Shown here one piece after another: positions 8,201-17,127 of a stretch of 60,301 nt of DNA. The DNA comes from Halogranum amylolyticum (GTDB taxonomy: Archaea; Halobacteriota; Halobacteria; Halobacteriales; Haloferacaceae): positions 1 through 60,301 of the forward strand of contig NZ_FODV01000024.1 of the NCBI RefSeq assembly GCF_900110465.1. Direction: 5' to 3'. The stretch's first letter is position 1, and the number at the start of each line of letters is the position of its first letter. The notes under the pieces were generated by a model. It was not told where the DNA came from and ran no database searches. It worked only from the letters and a program-made list of their open reading frames with translations. The position numbers and the translations under genes are program-made.

Positions 8201-9706
8201 ATGGGTACGAGCACAGATGAGGTACCCGATTCAGAGGCTGACTCCGGGGACGAAAAGCCAGATGAGGTATCAGTGTTTGACCAGCGTGAGTTATCCGAGA
8301 TTCACAAAGAGATACAGGAAACTTACCTTGCAGATGACCGTCCGTGGGTAATCGGGTACAGCGGTGGCAAAGACTCAACGACTGCTCTCCAACTCATTTG
8401 GTATGCAATCGCTGAACTTGACGACGACCAGCAGACTAAGCCGATTTACGTCATATCGAGTGATACTCTGGTCGAAACGCCGAAAATCGTCAACCACATA
8501 ACCTCCACGTTATCGAATATCAACGAATACGCTGAAAAGGAAGACCTACCGTTCGAGGCACACAAGGTCTACCCGGAGGTCTCGGACTCGTTTTGGGTGA
8601 ACCTCCTCGGTCGGGGCTACCCGGCGCCAAACCAGACGTTCCGCTGGTGTACCGACCGCCTCAAAATCGACCCGGCAGACAACTTCATCCGCGAGAAAGT
8701 GTCGGAGCACGGTGAGGTTATTGTCGTACTCGGTGCCCGGAAGTCCGAGAGTGCGACCCGGAAACAGGTAATGGAACTGCACAGCATCGACGGCAGTGTG
8801 CTCTCGCGGCACTCGAAGTTCGCCAATGCATTTGTCTACACACCGATTGAGGACTTCTTAGTTGATGACGTCTGGTCATACTTGCTCTCGGTCGAATCGC
8901 CGTGGGGTAAGAACAACCGGGATCTAGCGGCACTTTACCAGGAAGCCGACGACGAATGTCCGATGGTGATTGACACGTCGACGCCGTCATGTGGGAACAG
9001 CCGATTCGGCTGTTGGACGTGTACGGTAGTCTCCGAGGACAAGGCAATGGAGAACATGATCGATGGCGGTGATGAGTGGATGGAGCCGTTACTTGAATTC
9101 CGTGATCTGCTTAAATCGACACAAGATCCCGATGAAAAGCCCAAATATCGGGAAATGAAGGGTCGACGGCACGGATATGTTCGAGAGAAGGACAATGGGT
9201 CGACCGGGATTATCCCCCGGGCGTACAAACTCGAGTTCCGTAAGCACCTTCTGCGTAAACTGCTGGAGACCGAAGTCGAGGTCAACAAAAGGCGTGGCGA
9301 GGAGATGGAGCATCTCGACCTCATCAGGAAGCCCGAGTTGAAGGAGATTCGTCGCCTATGGCGCACGGAGGAATCCGACTGGGAGGATTCGGTACCACAA
9401 ATCTACGAAGAAGCAACTGGCGAGTCACTCGATTGGGTGACGGACGACCTCGGGTCGTTCAGTGCCGAAGAGAAGGAAGTGTTGCGTGAAGTCTGTGCGG
9501 AGCATGACCTCCCACCTGAACTGCTACAGAAACTGCTCGATACGGAGCTTCAGCACCACGGTATGAAGCGGCGCTCGTCTATCTACACTGAGATTGATAA
9601 GGTGTTCCGTGAAGATTGGCGTTCCGTCGAAGAGATCGTTGCCGATGTCAACGGCGAGGACGCCGACCGCTGGGAATATGAACTCTCATACGACGAACTA
9701 GCCTGA
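8201..9706 (+). CDS. dndC: DNA phosphorothioation protein DndC
   Basis: DndC activates DNA for sulfur insertion using ATP pyrophosphatase chemistry and carries an iron-sulfur cluster. The 501-residue protein shows YSGGKDSTTAL (PP-loop, about residue 54), the family motif FRWCTDRLK, and cysteines in CGNSRFGCWTC, giving four conserved cluster-ligand candidates. The C-terminal 70 residues form an extra domain with GMKRRSSI, shared with the small pbeB-like gene. It is the first gene of dndCDEA and ends three bases before dndD. No dndB repressor gene is present, as in other archaeal loci. The match to PAPS-reductase-like DndC is strong. Confidence 0.92.
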   Translation: MGTSTDEVPDSEADSGDEKPDEVSVFDQRELSEIHKEIQETYLADDRPWVIGYSGGKDSTTALQLIWYAIAELDDDQQTKPIYVISSDTLVETPKIVNHITSTLSNINEYAEKEDLPFEAHKVYPEVSDSFWVNLLGRGYPAPNQTFRWCTDRLKIDPADNFIREKVSEHGEVIVVLGARKSESATRKQVMELHSIDGSVLSRHSKFANAFVYTPIEDFLVDDVWSYLLSVESPWGKNNRDLAALYQEADDECPMVIDTSTPSCGNSRFGCWTCTVVSEDKAMENMIDGGDEWMEPLLEFRDLLKSTQDPDEKPKYREMKGRRHGYVREKDNGSTGIIPRAYKLEFRKHLLRKLLETEVEVNKRRGEEMEHLDLIRKPELKEIRRLWRTEESDWEDSVPQIYEEATGESLDWVTDDLGSFSAEEKEVLREVCAEHDLPPELLQKLLDTELQHHGMKRRSSIYTEIDKVFREDWRSVEEIVADVNGEDADRWEYELSYDELA

Positions 9707-9709
9707 TCC

Positions 9710-11788
9710 ATGAAGTTACAACAAATCGTCCTCGAAGACTTCGGCCCATATGCGGGTACAAACTCTCTCGACCTACACACTGACCCCGACCGACCGATCA
9801 TCCTCTTTGGAGGGATCAACGGCGCCGGCAAGACGACACTGTTCGAGTCGATCCAGATTTGCCTCCATGGACGGAGTGCACTGGGTGACCGCGTCTCCGA
9901 AGCAGAGTACAAAGAGAAAATCCGCGGCAAACTCCACGAATCTGGTGGCGAACAGGCTACAGAGGCAGCCATCACCCTCCGGTTCGAGTACGGAAACCTC
10001 GGAGAGACTAACTCTTACGAGGTAACACGGTCGTGGCGTGATCGTGGAAAAAGCATCGTCGAGGACCTACAAATCAAGCGCAACGGTGGGAGCCTGACCG
10101 ACCTTGATGAAGACCAGTGGGAAGACTTCCTCAAGGAGCTCATCCCGCCGGGTGTCTCCCAACTGTTCTTCTTTGACGGCGAAAAGGTCCAAGAACTCGC
10201 AAGCGCTATCGAAAGTGGCGACGAATTCACCAAATCACTATTCTCACTTCTCGGGTTGGACCTGGTCGACCGTCTCGATGCCGACTTATCGCTCTACCTG
10301 TCTCAGAAATTAAACGAAAGCGGCCACGAGGAAATCGGCGATGAGCTTGAAGAGGTGCACGAGGAGATCGACGCCACAGAAACAGAACTGAAAAAGACAA
10401 AGGTCAAAAAGACCGACGCTCAGGCCGAACTTCGGGAACTAAACGAGGACATTGAGCGACTCGAAGAAAAACTCGCCAAGGAAGGAGGGGCGTTCGCACG
10501 GAAGCGGGATGATCTCAAAGAGCGCCGCGAAGAAATCACCGAAGAGATCGAGGACGTTGAAACGGAGATTCAGGAGCTCGCGCAAGGTGCCTACCCATTC
10601 GCGCTAGCTCCCGACCTCTGCCGACGCGTGCAAGATCGCCTTACCGCCGAAGCAGAGGCCGAGACGAAACAGGCTGCTCAACAGCGAGTTGTCGACGAGC
10701 TCGCCAGCGTCGACGACGTCGACGAGCTCGCTGCCGACCTCGACGTTGATGGGGAAACCACGGCTACGGTGGTCGCTCATCTTCGTCAGCGGCTGACTGA
10801 AAGACTTGCTGTCGATGACGACGACGGGTATCGGCTCTCCCGCGAATTCTCCCAAAATGAGCGCGAAGAGATGTTCGATATTGTCGATCGAGCGCTCGAA
10901 GAGATCCCGCAAAAGATGGGGGTGCTTAGTAACCGGCTCGAAACACTCACCCGCGAGCGCCAAGCGGTTGAACAGAACATCAGTCGCGCACCCAATCAGG
11001 CAGTCATCTCACCGATTCTCGAGGATGTCAACGAGCTGACTGAAGAAAAAGGGAAAATCAAGCAAACCATCGATGAGTGCAACGATCGCATTGAGGAACT
11101 CGAAGGGTCGCTCAGTCGCCTAAAGAACAAACGCGAGAAGCTCGAAGAAAAAAGCGACAGCCTCGAGGACGTGTCCGACCGTGCCGACCTTGCGTCAAAA
11201 ACACGCAATGCGGTCTCAGCATATAAGGAGCGGTTGCGACAGCGTAAACTCGAACGCCTCGAGGAAACACTGACAGACCACTATCTCTCGATATCTAACA
11301 AGAGCGAGTTCTACGAGGGCGTCGTCATTGATCAAGAAGAGGTCGAGATTTCAGTGAAGACCCGCCATGGGACACTGAAGGCCCAAGACCAGCTGTCAGC
11401 TGGAGAACGCCAAATATTCGCCACGGCAATGCTGTGGGCGCTTGCAGACATCTCGGGCCGACCGTTACCGTTCATCATCGACACCCCGCTGGGTCGGCTT
11501 GATGAGGAGCACCGCTCGAAACTGGTGGAGAACTTCTTCCCGGAAGCCTCACACCAGGTGTTGTTGTTCTCGACAAACACCGAAATCTCCGAAAGGTACT
11601 ACGAACTCCTCGCAGATGACCTGGCAGCGGAGTACTATCTTGAGTACAATGAGGAGACCGGTTCGACTGACATCCACTCTGGATATTTCCACCAGGATGC
11701 AGATGAAGCCGTCCAGGAAGTCAACCCCGTGAGTACCTCATCAACGGGTAATTCACAGGGGCAGATAGGGAGGTTTAGCGATGAGTGA
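9710..11788 (+). CDS. dndD: DNA phosphorothioation ATPase DndD
   Basis: This is a 692-residue SMC-like ATPase that works with DndC and DndE during sulfur modification, probably supplying DNA nicking or structural remodelling. The Walker A motif FGGINGAGKTT is at about residue 34. There are two charged coiled-coil arms, and the C-terminal lobe has DQLSAGERQIFATAM (signature) and FIIDTPLGRLDEEH (Walker B). Unlike the pbeC product, the coil apex has no CxxC pair; only one cysteine (DLCRR) is visible there. The gene overlaps dndE by eight bases. Confidence 0.92.
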   Translation: MKLQQIVLEDFGPYAGTNSLDLHTDPDRPIILFGGINGAGKTTLFESIQICLHGRSALGDRVSEAEYKEKIRGKLHESGGEQATEAAITLRFEYGNLGETNSYEVTRSWRDRGKSIVEDLQIKRNGGSLTDLDEDQWEDFLKELIPPGVSQLFFFDGEKVQELASAIESGDEFTKSLFSLLGLDLVDRLDADLSLYLSQKLNESGHEEIGDELEEVHEEIDATETELKKTKVKKTDAQAELRELNEDIERLEEKLAKEGGAFARKRDDLKERREEITEEIEDVETEIQELAQGAYPFALAPDLCRRVQDRLTAEAEAETKQAAQQRVVDELASVDDVDELAADLDVDGETTATVVAHLRQRLTERLAVDDDDGYRLSREFSQNEREEMFDIVDRALEEIPQKMGVLSNRLETLTRERQAVEQNISRAPNQAVISPILEDVNELTEEKGKIKQTIDECNDRIEELEGSLSRLKNKREKLEEKSDSLEDVSDRADLASKTRNAVSAYKERLRQRKLERLEETLTDHYLSISNKSEFYEGVVIDQEEVEISVKTRHGTLKAQDQLSAGERQIFATAMLWALADISGRPLPFIIDTPLGRLDEEHRSKLVENFFPEASHQVLLFSTNTEISERYYELLADDLAAEYYLEYNEETGSTDIHSGYFHQDADEAVQEVNPVSTSSTGNSQGQIGRFSDE

Positions 11789-12173
11789 ATCCAACTTCAA
11801 CAGAATCCAGATCGACAGCGACGTCACGCATCGACTTAAGATGCTGAAAGGCGCGACAGGCCTAACGCCGAACTACTTGGCCCGAATTGGTCTATGTTTC
11901 TCGCTTAACGAGCCACGGCCTCCGAATCCCGAGGAGTACGACAATGACGGTCAGGTATTCAATCGATTCACACTCCTTGGCGAGCATGATGCGCTGTATA
12001 TGGCGCTGCTTCGTGAGCGTCTCCTCCAGGAGGGCTATGAGGACCCGAATGAGGTGCTCTATGACCAATTCCTCGCGCACCTCAACCGTGGTGTCGAAAC
12101 GCTGCAGGGCCGTGTAACCGACCTGAGTGACCTTCACGGCATGATTCCCGCAGAACTGAAGGCTGAACAGTAA
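11781..12173 (+). CDS. dndE: DNA phosphorothioation protein DndE
   Basis: A 130-residue protein of the DndE family, close to its usual length of about 115-130. The start matches the family pattern (RIQIDSDVTHRLKMLKGATG and LTPNYLARIGLCFSL). DndE proteins bind nicked DNA and form part of the DndCDE modification complex. The start codon lies within the end of dndD, so the genes are translationally coupled. The last residues (MIPAEL) are typical of the family end. Confidence 0.9.
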   Translation: MSESNFNRIQIDSDVTHRLKMLKGATGLTPNYLARIGLCFSLNEPRPPNPEEYDNDGQVFNRFTLLGEHDALYMALLRERLLQEGYEDPNEVLYDQFLAHLNRGVETLQGRVTDLSDLHGMIPAELKAEQ

Positions 12174-12186
12174 CAACGGTTAGTAC

Positions 12187-13365
12187 ATGCCTGAGGAGTT
12201 GTCGACGCCGATCTATCTCGACCATCATGCAACCACTCCGGTCGATGAACGGGTGCTATCTGCGTTTCAGCCTTACTTTACCGAACAGTTCGGTAATCCC
12301 GCAAGTGTTGACCACTCATTTGGCGCGGAAGCCAAGCGGGGAGTCAAGCGCGCGCGCAAGCAACTCGCGAACGCTTTCGGAACCCGTCCCGAAGAGTTCA
12401 TCTTCACGAGCGGGGCGACTGAATCAGACAATCTCGCCATCCGCGGGGCAGCAGAGTACGCTATTAACCAGGGCGACGGATCTCATATCATCACTACGGT
12501 CACAGAACACGATGCGGTCTTAGAACCCTGTGAGCATCTAGAAGATGAGGGATTCGACGTTACTTATCTCCCAGTGGACGAACACGGCCGAGTTGACGTC
12601 GCTGACGTCGCTGACGCCATTCGCGAGGAGACGATCCTCGTTAGCATCATGGCCGCCAACAACGAAATTGGCACTTATGCCCCGCTTGCGGAAATCGGTG
12701 AACTCTGCAAAGCCGAAGAAGTACTGTTCCATACCGACGCCGTCCAGGCAGTCGGCTACCGAGAATTAGACGTTGACACGTTGGGCGTTGACCTGCTGTC
12801 GCTCTCTGGCCACAAAATCTACGGCCCTAAGGGGATCGGGGCGCTATATGTGCGGCGTCGCCGTCCAAAGGTCCACCTCAAACCGTTACTTCTAGGGGGC
12901 GGTCAAGAGCGTGGTTGGCGGTCTGGAACACTAAACGTTCCGGGGATCGTCGGGCTCGGCGAAGCTGTCCGGCTCGCCGACTCAGAGCGCGAAGCTCGCG
13001 TGGTCCATGCACGCGAACTGACTGACTTGCTCTGGGAATTGCTGACCGACGAGCTTGACAACCTCACACGGAATGGCCACCCAACGGACGGGTTGCCGAA
13101 CAACCTGAACGTCAGCTTCGGCGGTGTGGAGAACAAAGCCTTGGTGAAGCTGTTGCAACCGGAGATCGCAGTCTCTGCAGGGTCTGCGTGTACCACTGGG
13201 AGTGTTGAGGCGTCACACGTGTTGCAGGCAATTACGGACGATGAGTCACGCTGGCACTCCTCGATTCGGTTCGGGATTGGGAAGGATACGACCGAGAGAG
13301 AGATTCAATACACTGCAGAGGAGGTAACGGCGGCAGTATCCCGGTTGCGGAAGTTACAGTTCTGA
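12187..13365 (+). CDS. dndA: cysteine desulfurase DndA (IscS-like)
   Basis: A PLP enzyme of 392 residues that takes sulfur from cysteine and delivers it to DndC. Visible family features are YLDHHATTPVDERV at the N-terminus, the PLP lysine in LSLSGHKIYGPKGIGALY, the RSGTLNVPGIVG segment, and the catalytic cysteine in SAGSACTTGS. It closes the dndCDEA operon, 13 bases after dndE. This gene order is the one described for the archaeal Dnd-Pbe antiviral system. A general IscS could do the same chemistry, but the location makes DndA the best name. Confidence 0.92.
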   Translation: MPEELSTPIYLDHHATTPVDERVLSAFQPYFTEQFGNPASVDHSFGAEAKRGVKRARKQLANAFGTRPEEFIFTSGATESDNLAIRGAAEYAINQGDGSHIITTVTEHDAVLEPCEHLEDEGFDVTYLPVDEHGRVDVADVADAIREETILVSIMAANNEIGTYAPLAEIGELCKAEEVLFHTDAVQAVGYRELDVDTLGVDLLSLSGHKIYGPKGIGALYVRRRRPKVHLKPLLLGGGQERGWRSGTLNVPGIVGLGEAVRLADSEREARVVHARELTDLLWELLTDELDNLTRNGHPTDGLPNNLNVSFGGVENKALVKLLQPEIAVSAGSACTTGSVEASHVLQAITDDESRWHSSIRFGIGKDTTEREIQYTAEEVTAAVSRLRKLQF

Positions 13366-13380
13366 TTTCACGTCTGAAAT
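13365..13380. terminator. short hairpin after dndA
   Basis: ATTTCA-CGTC-TGAAAT begins at the last base of the dndA stop codon. It could act in termination or message stability, but no T-run follows. Confidence 0.3.
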
Positions 13381-13468
13381 ATTCACTGACAACGAAATTC
13401 CTTAGTGCGAATTATCGTTCAGCAAGCAGGGGTGCCAGAGAGTATCAACGGAAAAGTGAGTCCGGAGA

Positions 13469-13514
13469 GTATTAACCAACAGACTCTACGATATATCGAC
13501 ACTGTTGGTTAATT
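13469..13514. promoter_or_regulatory. long inverted repeat, shared with 20518-20563
   Basis: ATTAACCAACAG (13471-13482) and CTGTTGGTTAAT (13502-13513) form a perfect 12-base inverted repeat with a 19-base spacer. It sits about 43 bases ahead of the SWIM-domain gene, just upstream of a TATA-like AGTATTTC. The same arms recur 7 kb away with nearly the same spacing, which points to a binding site for one shared regulator. Confidence 0.5.
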
Positions 13515-13555
13515 AGACAGTATTTCATCGAGAGCTACCGTAGAGTGTAGTATCG

Positions 13556-15361
13556 ATGGAACGGACACCGGCACTTACCGAGGCAACAATCCGCGACCTT
13601 GCACGGCCACAGTCCTACGATCGGGGTGAGGACTACTACGAGCGGGGTGCCGTCTTTGACGTCACACGCCGTGGTGACCTCTTGCAAGCGGCAGTTGAGG
13701 GCAGTCAGTACGACCCCTACCAAGTGCAAATCGAACTCGATGAGACCGGTATCGTCGGCACGCAATGTTCCTGTCCGTACGATCACGGCGGCATCTGTAA
13801 GCATCGCGTTGCCGTTCTGCTGACGTACATCCGGGCTCCCGACGGCATCACCCAGCGCCTATCGATCTCCGAGCTGGTCGCCGACACAGACCCCGAAGAA
13901 CTTCGGGACCTCCTCGTTGACCTCGTCGAACGTCGGCCTGAACTCGCAGAGTGGATCGAAGCCCGACTTGAGGCTGCCCGGTCAGAAGGCGCAAGCGATG
14001 ATTCCCGCGAACGGAGTCCACTCATCAACCAAGACGCGATTCGTCGCCGGGTTCGGACCATCCTCCGTTCTCCGAGGGGTGGCAGTCCTCGCGACCCGTA
14101 TGTGGCGGTCAAAGCCGATGTCGAGGAACTGGAGAACCTCCTCGAGCAAGCGTGGATCGCTATCAACGCCGGTGACGGCGAGACAGCACTGGATGTGCTC
14201 GAACCGTTGGCAGATGAATTGATGGACGAGGAGTGGCTCGGGCTCTCGTACGACGATTCTCAAGGGATTTTTGAGTTGCTCGACGAACTCGACCACGCGC
14301 TAGCCGAAGCCCTTCTCACGACCGATCTCTCTGAGGCCGATCGTGACCACTGGGAGGACCAGCTCCAGACCTGGGCGAACGAGATGGAGGGCTATACGAA
14401 CCGACCACCGTACAACGTCGCCCTCGAGGCGGTGAAGCACGGTTGGGACTCCGACCCGATTCAACAGGTGATGCAGGGAGAGATCAGCGACGCTGATCTC
14501 TGGGAAGAAGAGCCGCCCTGGTACGCCGAGGATGTCATCAGCGCTCGACTCAATGTCCTCGAACGTCAGGACCGCATCGAGGAGTACCTGAATCTGGCAA
14601 CCGCCGCCGACTTAACCAACGCATACGTCACCATGCTCGTCACAGAAGGGCGTGTTGAGGAAGCCATCGAGTATGGACGGACCAATCTGAGTTCGCCCGA
14701 TGAAGCGCTTACCCTGGCCACGGTGCTTCGGAACCACAAGTGGCCAGATGCGGCACTGGAAGTCGCTCGGCAGGGGTTGACTCTGGACGGGAGCGGGAAG
14801 GCCGAATTAGCTACGTGGCTCCGCGACTGGGCCAGCAGTGTGGATGAGGACGAAATCGCGCTGGAGGCAGCCATTGCTGCGTTCAAAGTGTCGCCGTCGC
14901 TCGCGGCGTACCAAGCGACCGAAGAGCTCGCCGGCGAGGACTGGTCGGCTGTGCAAGCGGATCTCCTCGAGTATCTGTCGGAACAAGCGACTGAGCAGTG
15001 GACTGCGAGACAGCACGTCGAGATTTTCCTGTATGCGGACCAGTACGACGAGGCCATCGACATTGCAGACCGCTTCCCGAATGAGGACGTAGTTAAGCCG
15101 GTCGTCAAGGCCGTCTGGAAGGACCGTTCGCAGTGGGCAATCGACGCTTGCAAAACCCAGGCCGAACCGATTATCGAACAAGGGCAGTCCCAGCGATATC
15201 GAGACGTAGTTCAGTGGTTGGGAATCGCTGGGAAGGCCGCCCACTCAGCAGGGAGAGGAGACGCGTGGTGTGCGTATCTCGAGGACCTCGTTGAGCGACA
15301 CAGTCGGAAATACAAGCTGGTGCCATTGCTGGAGGAACTCTTTGATGAGTTCTCGTGTTGA
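13556..15361 (+). CDS. SWIM zinc-finger protein with helical repeats
   Basis: The protein has 601 residues. A SWIM zinc finger lies at about residues 60-85, with CSCPYDHGGICKHRVA giving the CxCx(n)CxH pattern; SWIM domains bind DNA or protein. The rest is a long acidic alpha-helical array with TPR-like stretches (EEAIEYGRTNLSSPDEALTL, AALEVARQGLTL), suggesting a scaffold. Its function is unknown. It is preceded by the shared inverted repeat and followed 18 bases later by a small gene. Being next to the Dnd-Pbe locus, it might be an accessory defence gene, but similar SWIM proteins also occur elsewhere in haloarchaea. Confidence 0.75.
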   Translation: MERTPALTEATIRDLARPQSYDRGEDYYERGAVFDVTRRGDLLQAAVEGSQYDPYQVQIELDETGIVGTQCSCPYDHGGICKHRVAVLLTYIRAPDGITQRLSISELVADTDPEELRDLLVDLVERRPELAEWIEARLEAARSEGASDDSRERSPLINQDAIRRRVRTILRSPRGGSPRDPYVAVKADVEELENLLEQAWIAINAGDGETALDVLEPLADELMDEEWLGLSYDDSQGIFELLDELDHALAEALLTTDLSEADRDHWEDQLQTWANEMEGYTNRPPYNVALEAVKHGWDSDPIQQVMQGEISDADLWEEEPPWYAEDVISARLNVLERQDRIEEYLNLATAADLTNAYVTMLVTEGRVEEAIEYGRTNLSSPDEALTLATVLRNHKWPDAALEVARQGLTLDGSGKAELATWLRDWASSVDEDEIALEAAIAAFKVSPSLAAYQATEELAGEDWSAVQADLLEYLSEQATEQWTARQHVEIFLYADQYDEAIDIADRFPNEDVVKPVVKAVWKDRSQWAIDACKTQAEPIIEQGQSQRYRDVVQWLGIAGKAAHSAGRGDAWCAYLEDLVERHSRKYKLVPLLEELFDEFSC

Positions 15362-15379
15362 ATATGAGCTGAGGGAACC

Positions 15380-15922
15380 ATGCGAAACGACACCGAGGAA
15401 CAGGTGCTTACCACACTCGACCAGCATGATATCAAGTTGCCGCAGGATGGTCTGACGAGAGAGAAGATTCGATCACGGGCGTTTGCCTTCCAGTTCGAGG
15501 CGAACGAATCACTCTCGTTTCGCATCGAACGGCATCCGACGATGTACCTCGCCGACATGGGAGTGCGAGGCAGTGACGCGTCACCCGCTCGGTTTCACGT
15601 GCTGACGGAGTATCGGCTAGACCTGTCGGATAGAACCTGGGACGTGCAGGAACTTGATTCGACTTTCGAGTATGATTGGTGGATGGTGCTTGAGGCTGAA
15701 CTTGGTGACACCGGCATGGGCGTGGTTCTCCGTGATCAGATTCGAGAGGTCCGGAATGCTGGTGATTCTGAGGCTGCATTCGAGGAAACCTTTGCATCGT
15801 TGATCGACCACTGGGAGGAGAAATTCGACGAATATGAAGGCAGAAAAGTGCCTGTGGAAGACAAAGAAGCAATCCTTGAGCTTCTCGTAGAGACATTGAG
15901 GGAAGAAGCGGGGGTGGATTAG
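15380..15922 (+). CDS. unrecognised 180-residue partner of the SWIM gene
   Basis: This acidic protein is not recognised. It has a mixed alpha/beta look with aromatic-rich segments (FEYDWWMVLEAEL) and a helical C-terminus (EAILELLVETLREEAG). It starts 18 bases after the SWIM gene on the same strand, so the two are probably one transcription unit. No transmembrane segment, cysteine pair or known motif is visible. Confidence 0.65.
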   Translation: MRNDTEEQVLTTLDQHDIKLPQDGLTREKIRSRAFAFQFEANESLSFRIERHPTMYLADMGVRGSDASPARFHVLTEYRLDLSDRTWDVQELDSTFEYDWWMVLEAELGDTGMGVVLRDQIREVRNAGDSEAAFEETFASLIDHWEEKFDEYEGRKVPVEDKEAILELLVETLREEAGVD

Positions 15923-16003
15923 CGCGGTCTTATAGGGTTAGCAAAAGGATTCAGACAATCACTCTATCTACTCTTCAGGAGTTGTTAGAATCGGCTGCTG
16001 ATA

Positions 16004-17035
16004 GGGATCAGCAGAGATACTCATAGATATTCGGTGAGTTGAGAGTCGGAAGTTTACTTGTGAGATACGCCTTCAGCTCGGGGAGTGTGAGATAGAGTCT
16101 GTTGGCACGTCCTTTGTTCACTTGACGCCAGCACTGTTCGAGTGGATTCATTTCTGGTGCGTACGAGGGAAGGTATTCAAGAAGCAGGCCGCGAAAGCCG
16201 GCCTGCTTCTTGAGGTGCTTCGCTATGAAATACGACGCGTTGTCTAAGACAATCACCAGTTCCTTGCCGAACTCTTCTTGGAGGGCTCGCAGAAAGTGGG
16301 CTGCAACCTTTCCGGTAAACGATCCCTCAACGAACGAAATGAAGCGGTCACCGACGACGGTGACCGCGCCCAACAGATTAACCGAGCCACGACCGCCCGA
16401 GACCGGCAGTCTCGGGCGGGAGTTCACCGGAAACCACCCGCGGTTTTGCTTGGTCTTGATCACTTGCGTATTCTGATCGATCACGACGATCCGGTAGCCT
16501 GCCGCCTTCAGCGTCGGCCACTTTTTTTGAACTCACTCCGCCAGCGCTGTTGTTCGGCGGGATCTGCCTTGTGGTGGCGCGGGCGGGCTGTCTGATACGA
16601 CAGGCCCGCCCGCTTCATCACCCGATACATATGCGCGAGTGAGTACTCAACGCTGAACGTTTCAGCGATGTAGTCACGAACGAGAGCTGGTGTCCACACC
16701 GGCTCATCGTAGCCTACTTCCGACGGCGACGCCGCCAGCGTCGCCGTCAGATCTGTCCACTGGTCGTCGGTGAGACGAGTCGATTGACCGGGGCGACGGT
16801 GTCGAGCCAATCGTACACCGTTTGTTCGGGGAACCCGAGCAACTTCTCTATCTCTGCCGGTGATTTTCCCTGCCGATACAGCAGAGCGCTCGTGAGGCGT
16901 TTGACCGCCTTCGCATCCGTCTCCGTGCGCAGTTGCTGGCGCAACTGCTCCTCATCGACACGATCTAGCTTGCCGCCCCACGTTGTCATGAGATACTCTA
17001 CGCGTCCTGAAGATATGAACGAGTCTGAGAATCCC
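16004..17035 (-). mobile_element. IS630-family element flanked by TA
   Basis: The ends match as imperfect inverted repeats. The left end reads GGGATCAGCAGAGATACTCA. The right end, read inward, gives GGGATTCTCAGACTCGTTCA. TA dinucleotides flank both sides (16002-16003 and 17036-17037), the target duplication typical of IS630/mariner elements. The size of 1032 bases is normal. It carries one transposase divided over three frames. Confidence 0.75.
16008..16989 (-). pseudogene. IS630-family transposase split by two -1 shifts
   Basis: There are three consecutive pieces. Residues 1-60 or so (16989 to about 16800) hold a helix-turn-helix (KSPAEIEKLLGFPEQTVYDW). The second piece (about 16808-16508) carries the second DNA-binding part (GQSTRLTDDQW, LAHMYRVMKRAGLSYQ). 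The third (16484-16008, joined near 16520) has the catalytic DDE region, ending in NASYF and YAPEMNPLEQCW. Both joints need a -1 shift. The second joint is at an A7-G run (minus strand TTC AAA AAA AGT), a classic slippery site, and -1 slipping restores KKKWPTLKAAG. So this could be programmed frameshifting or decay. The first joint lacks such a run. Confidence 0.7.
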
Positions 17036-17127
17036 TATGAATAGAGAGGGTGACATCGCTCACACTAGGACTCACCGAAAGCTGCCTTTGAGAGGATCTT
17101 ACGAGCAGACTACGTCTGGACGATGAA

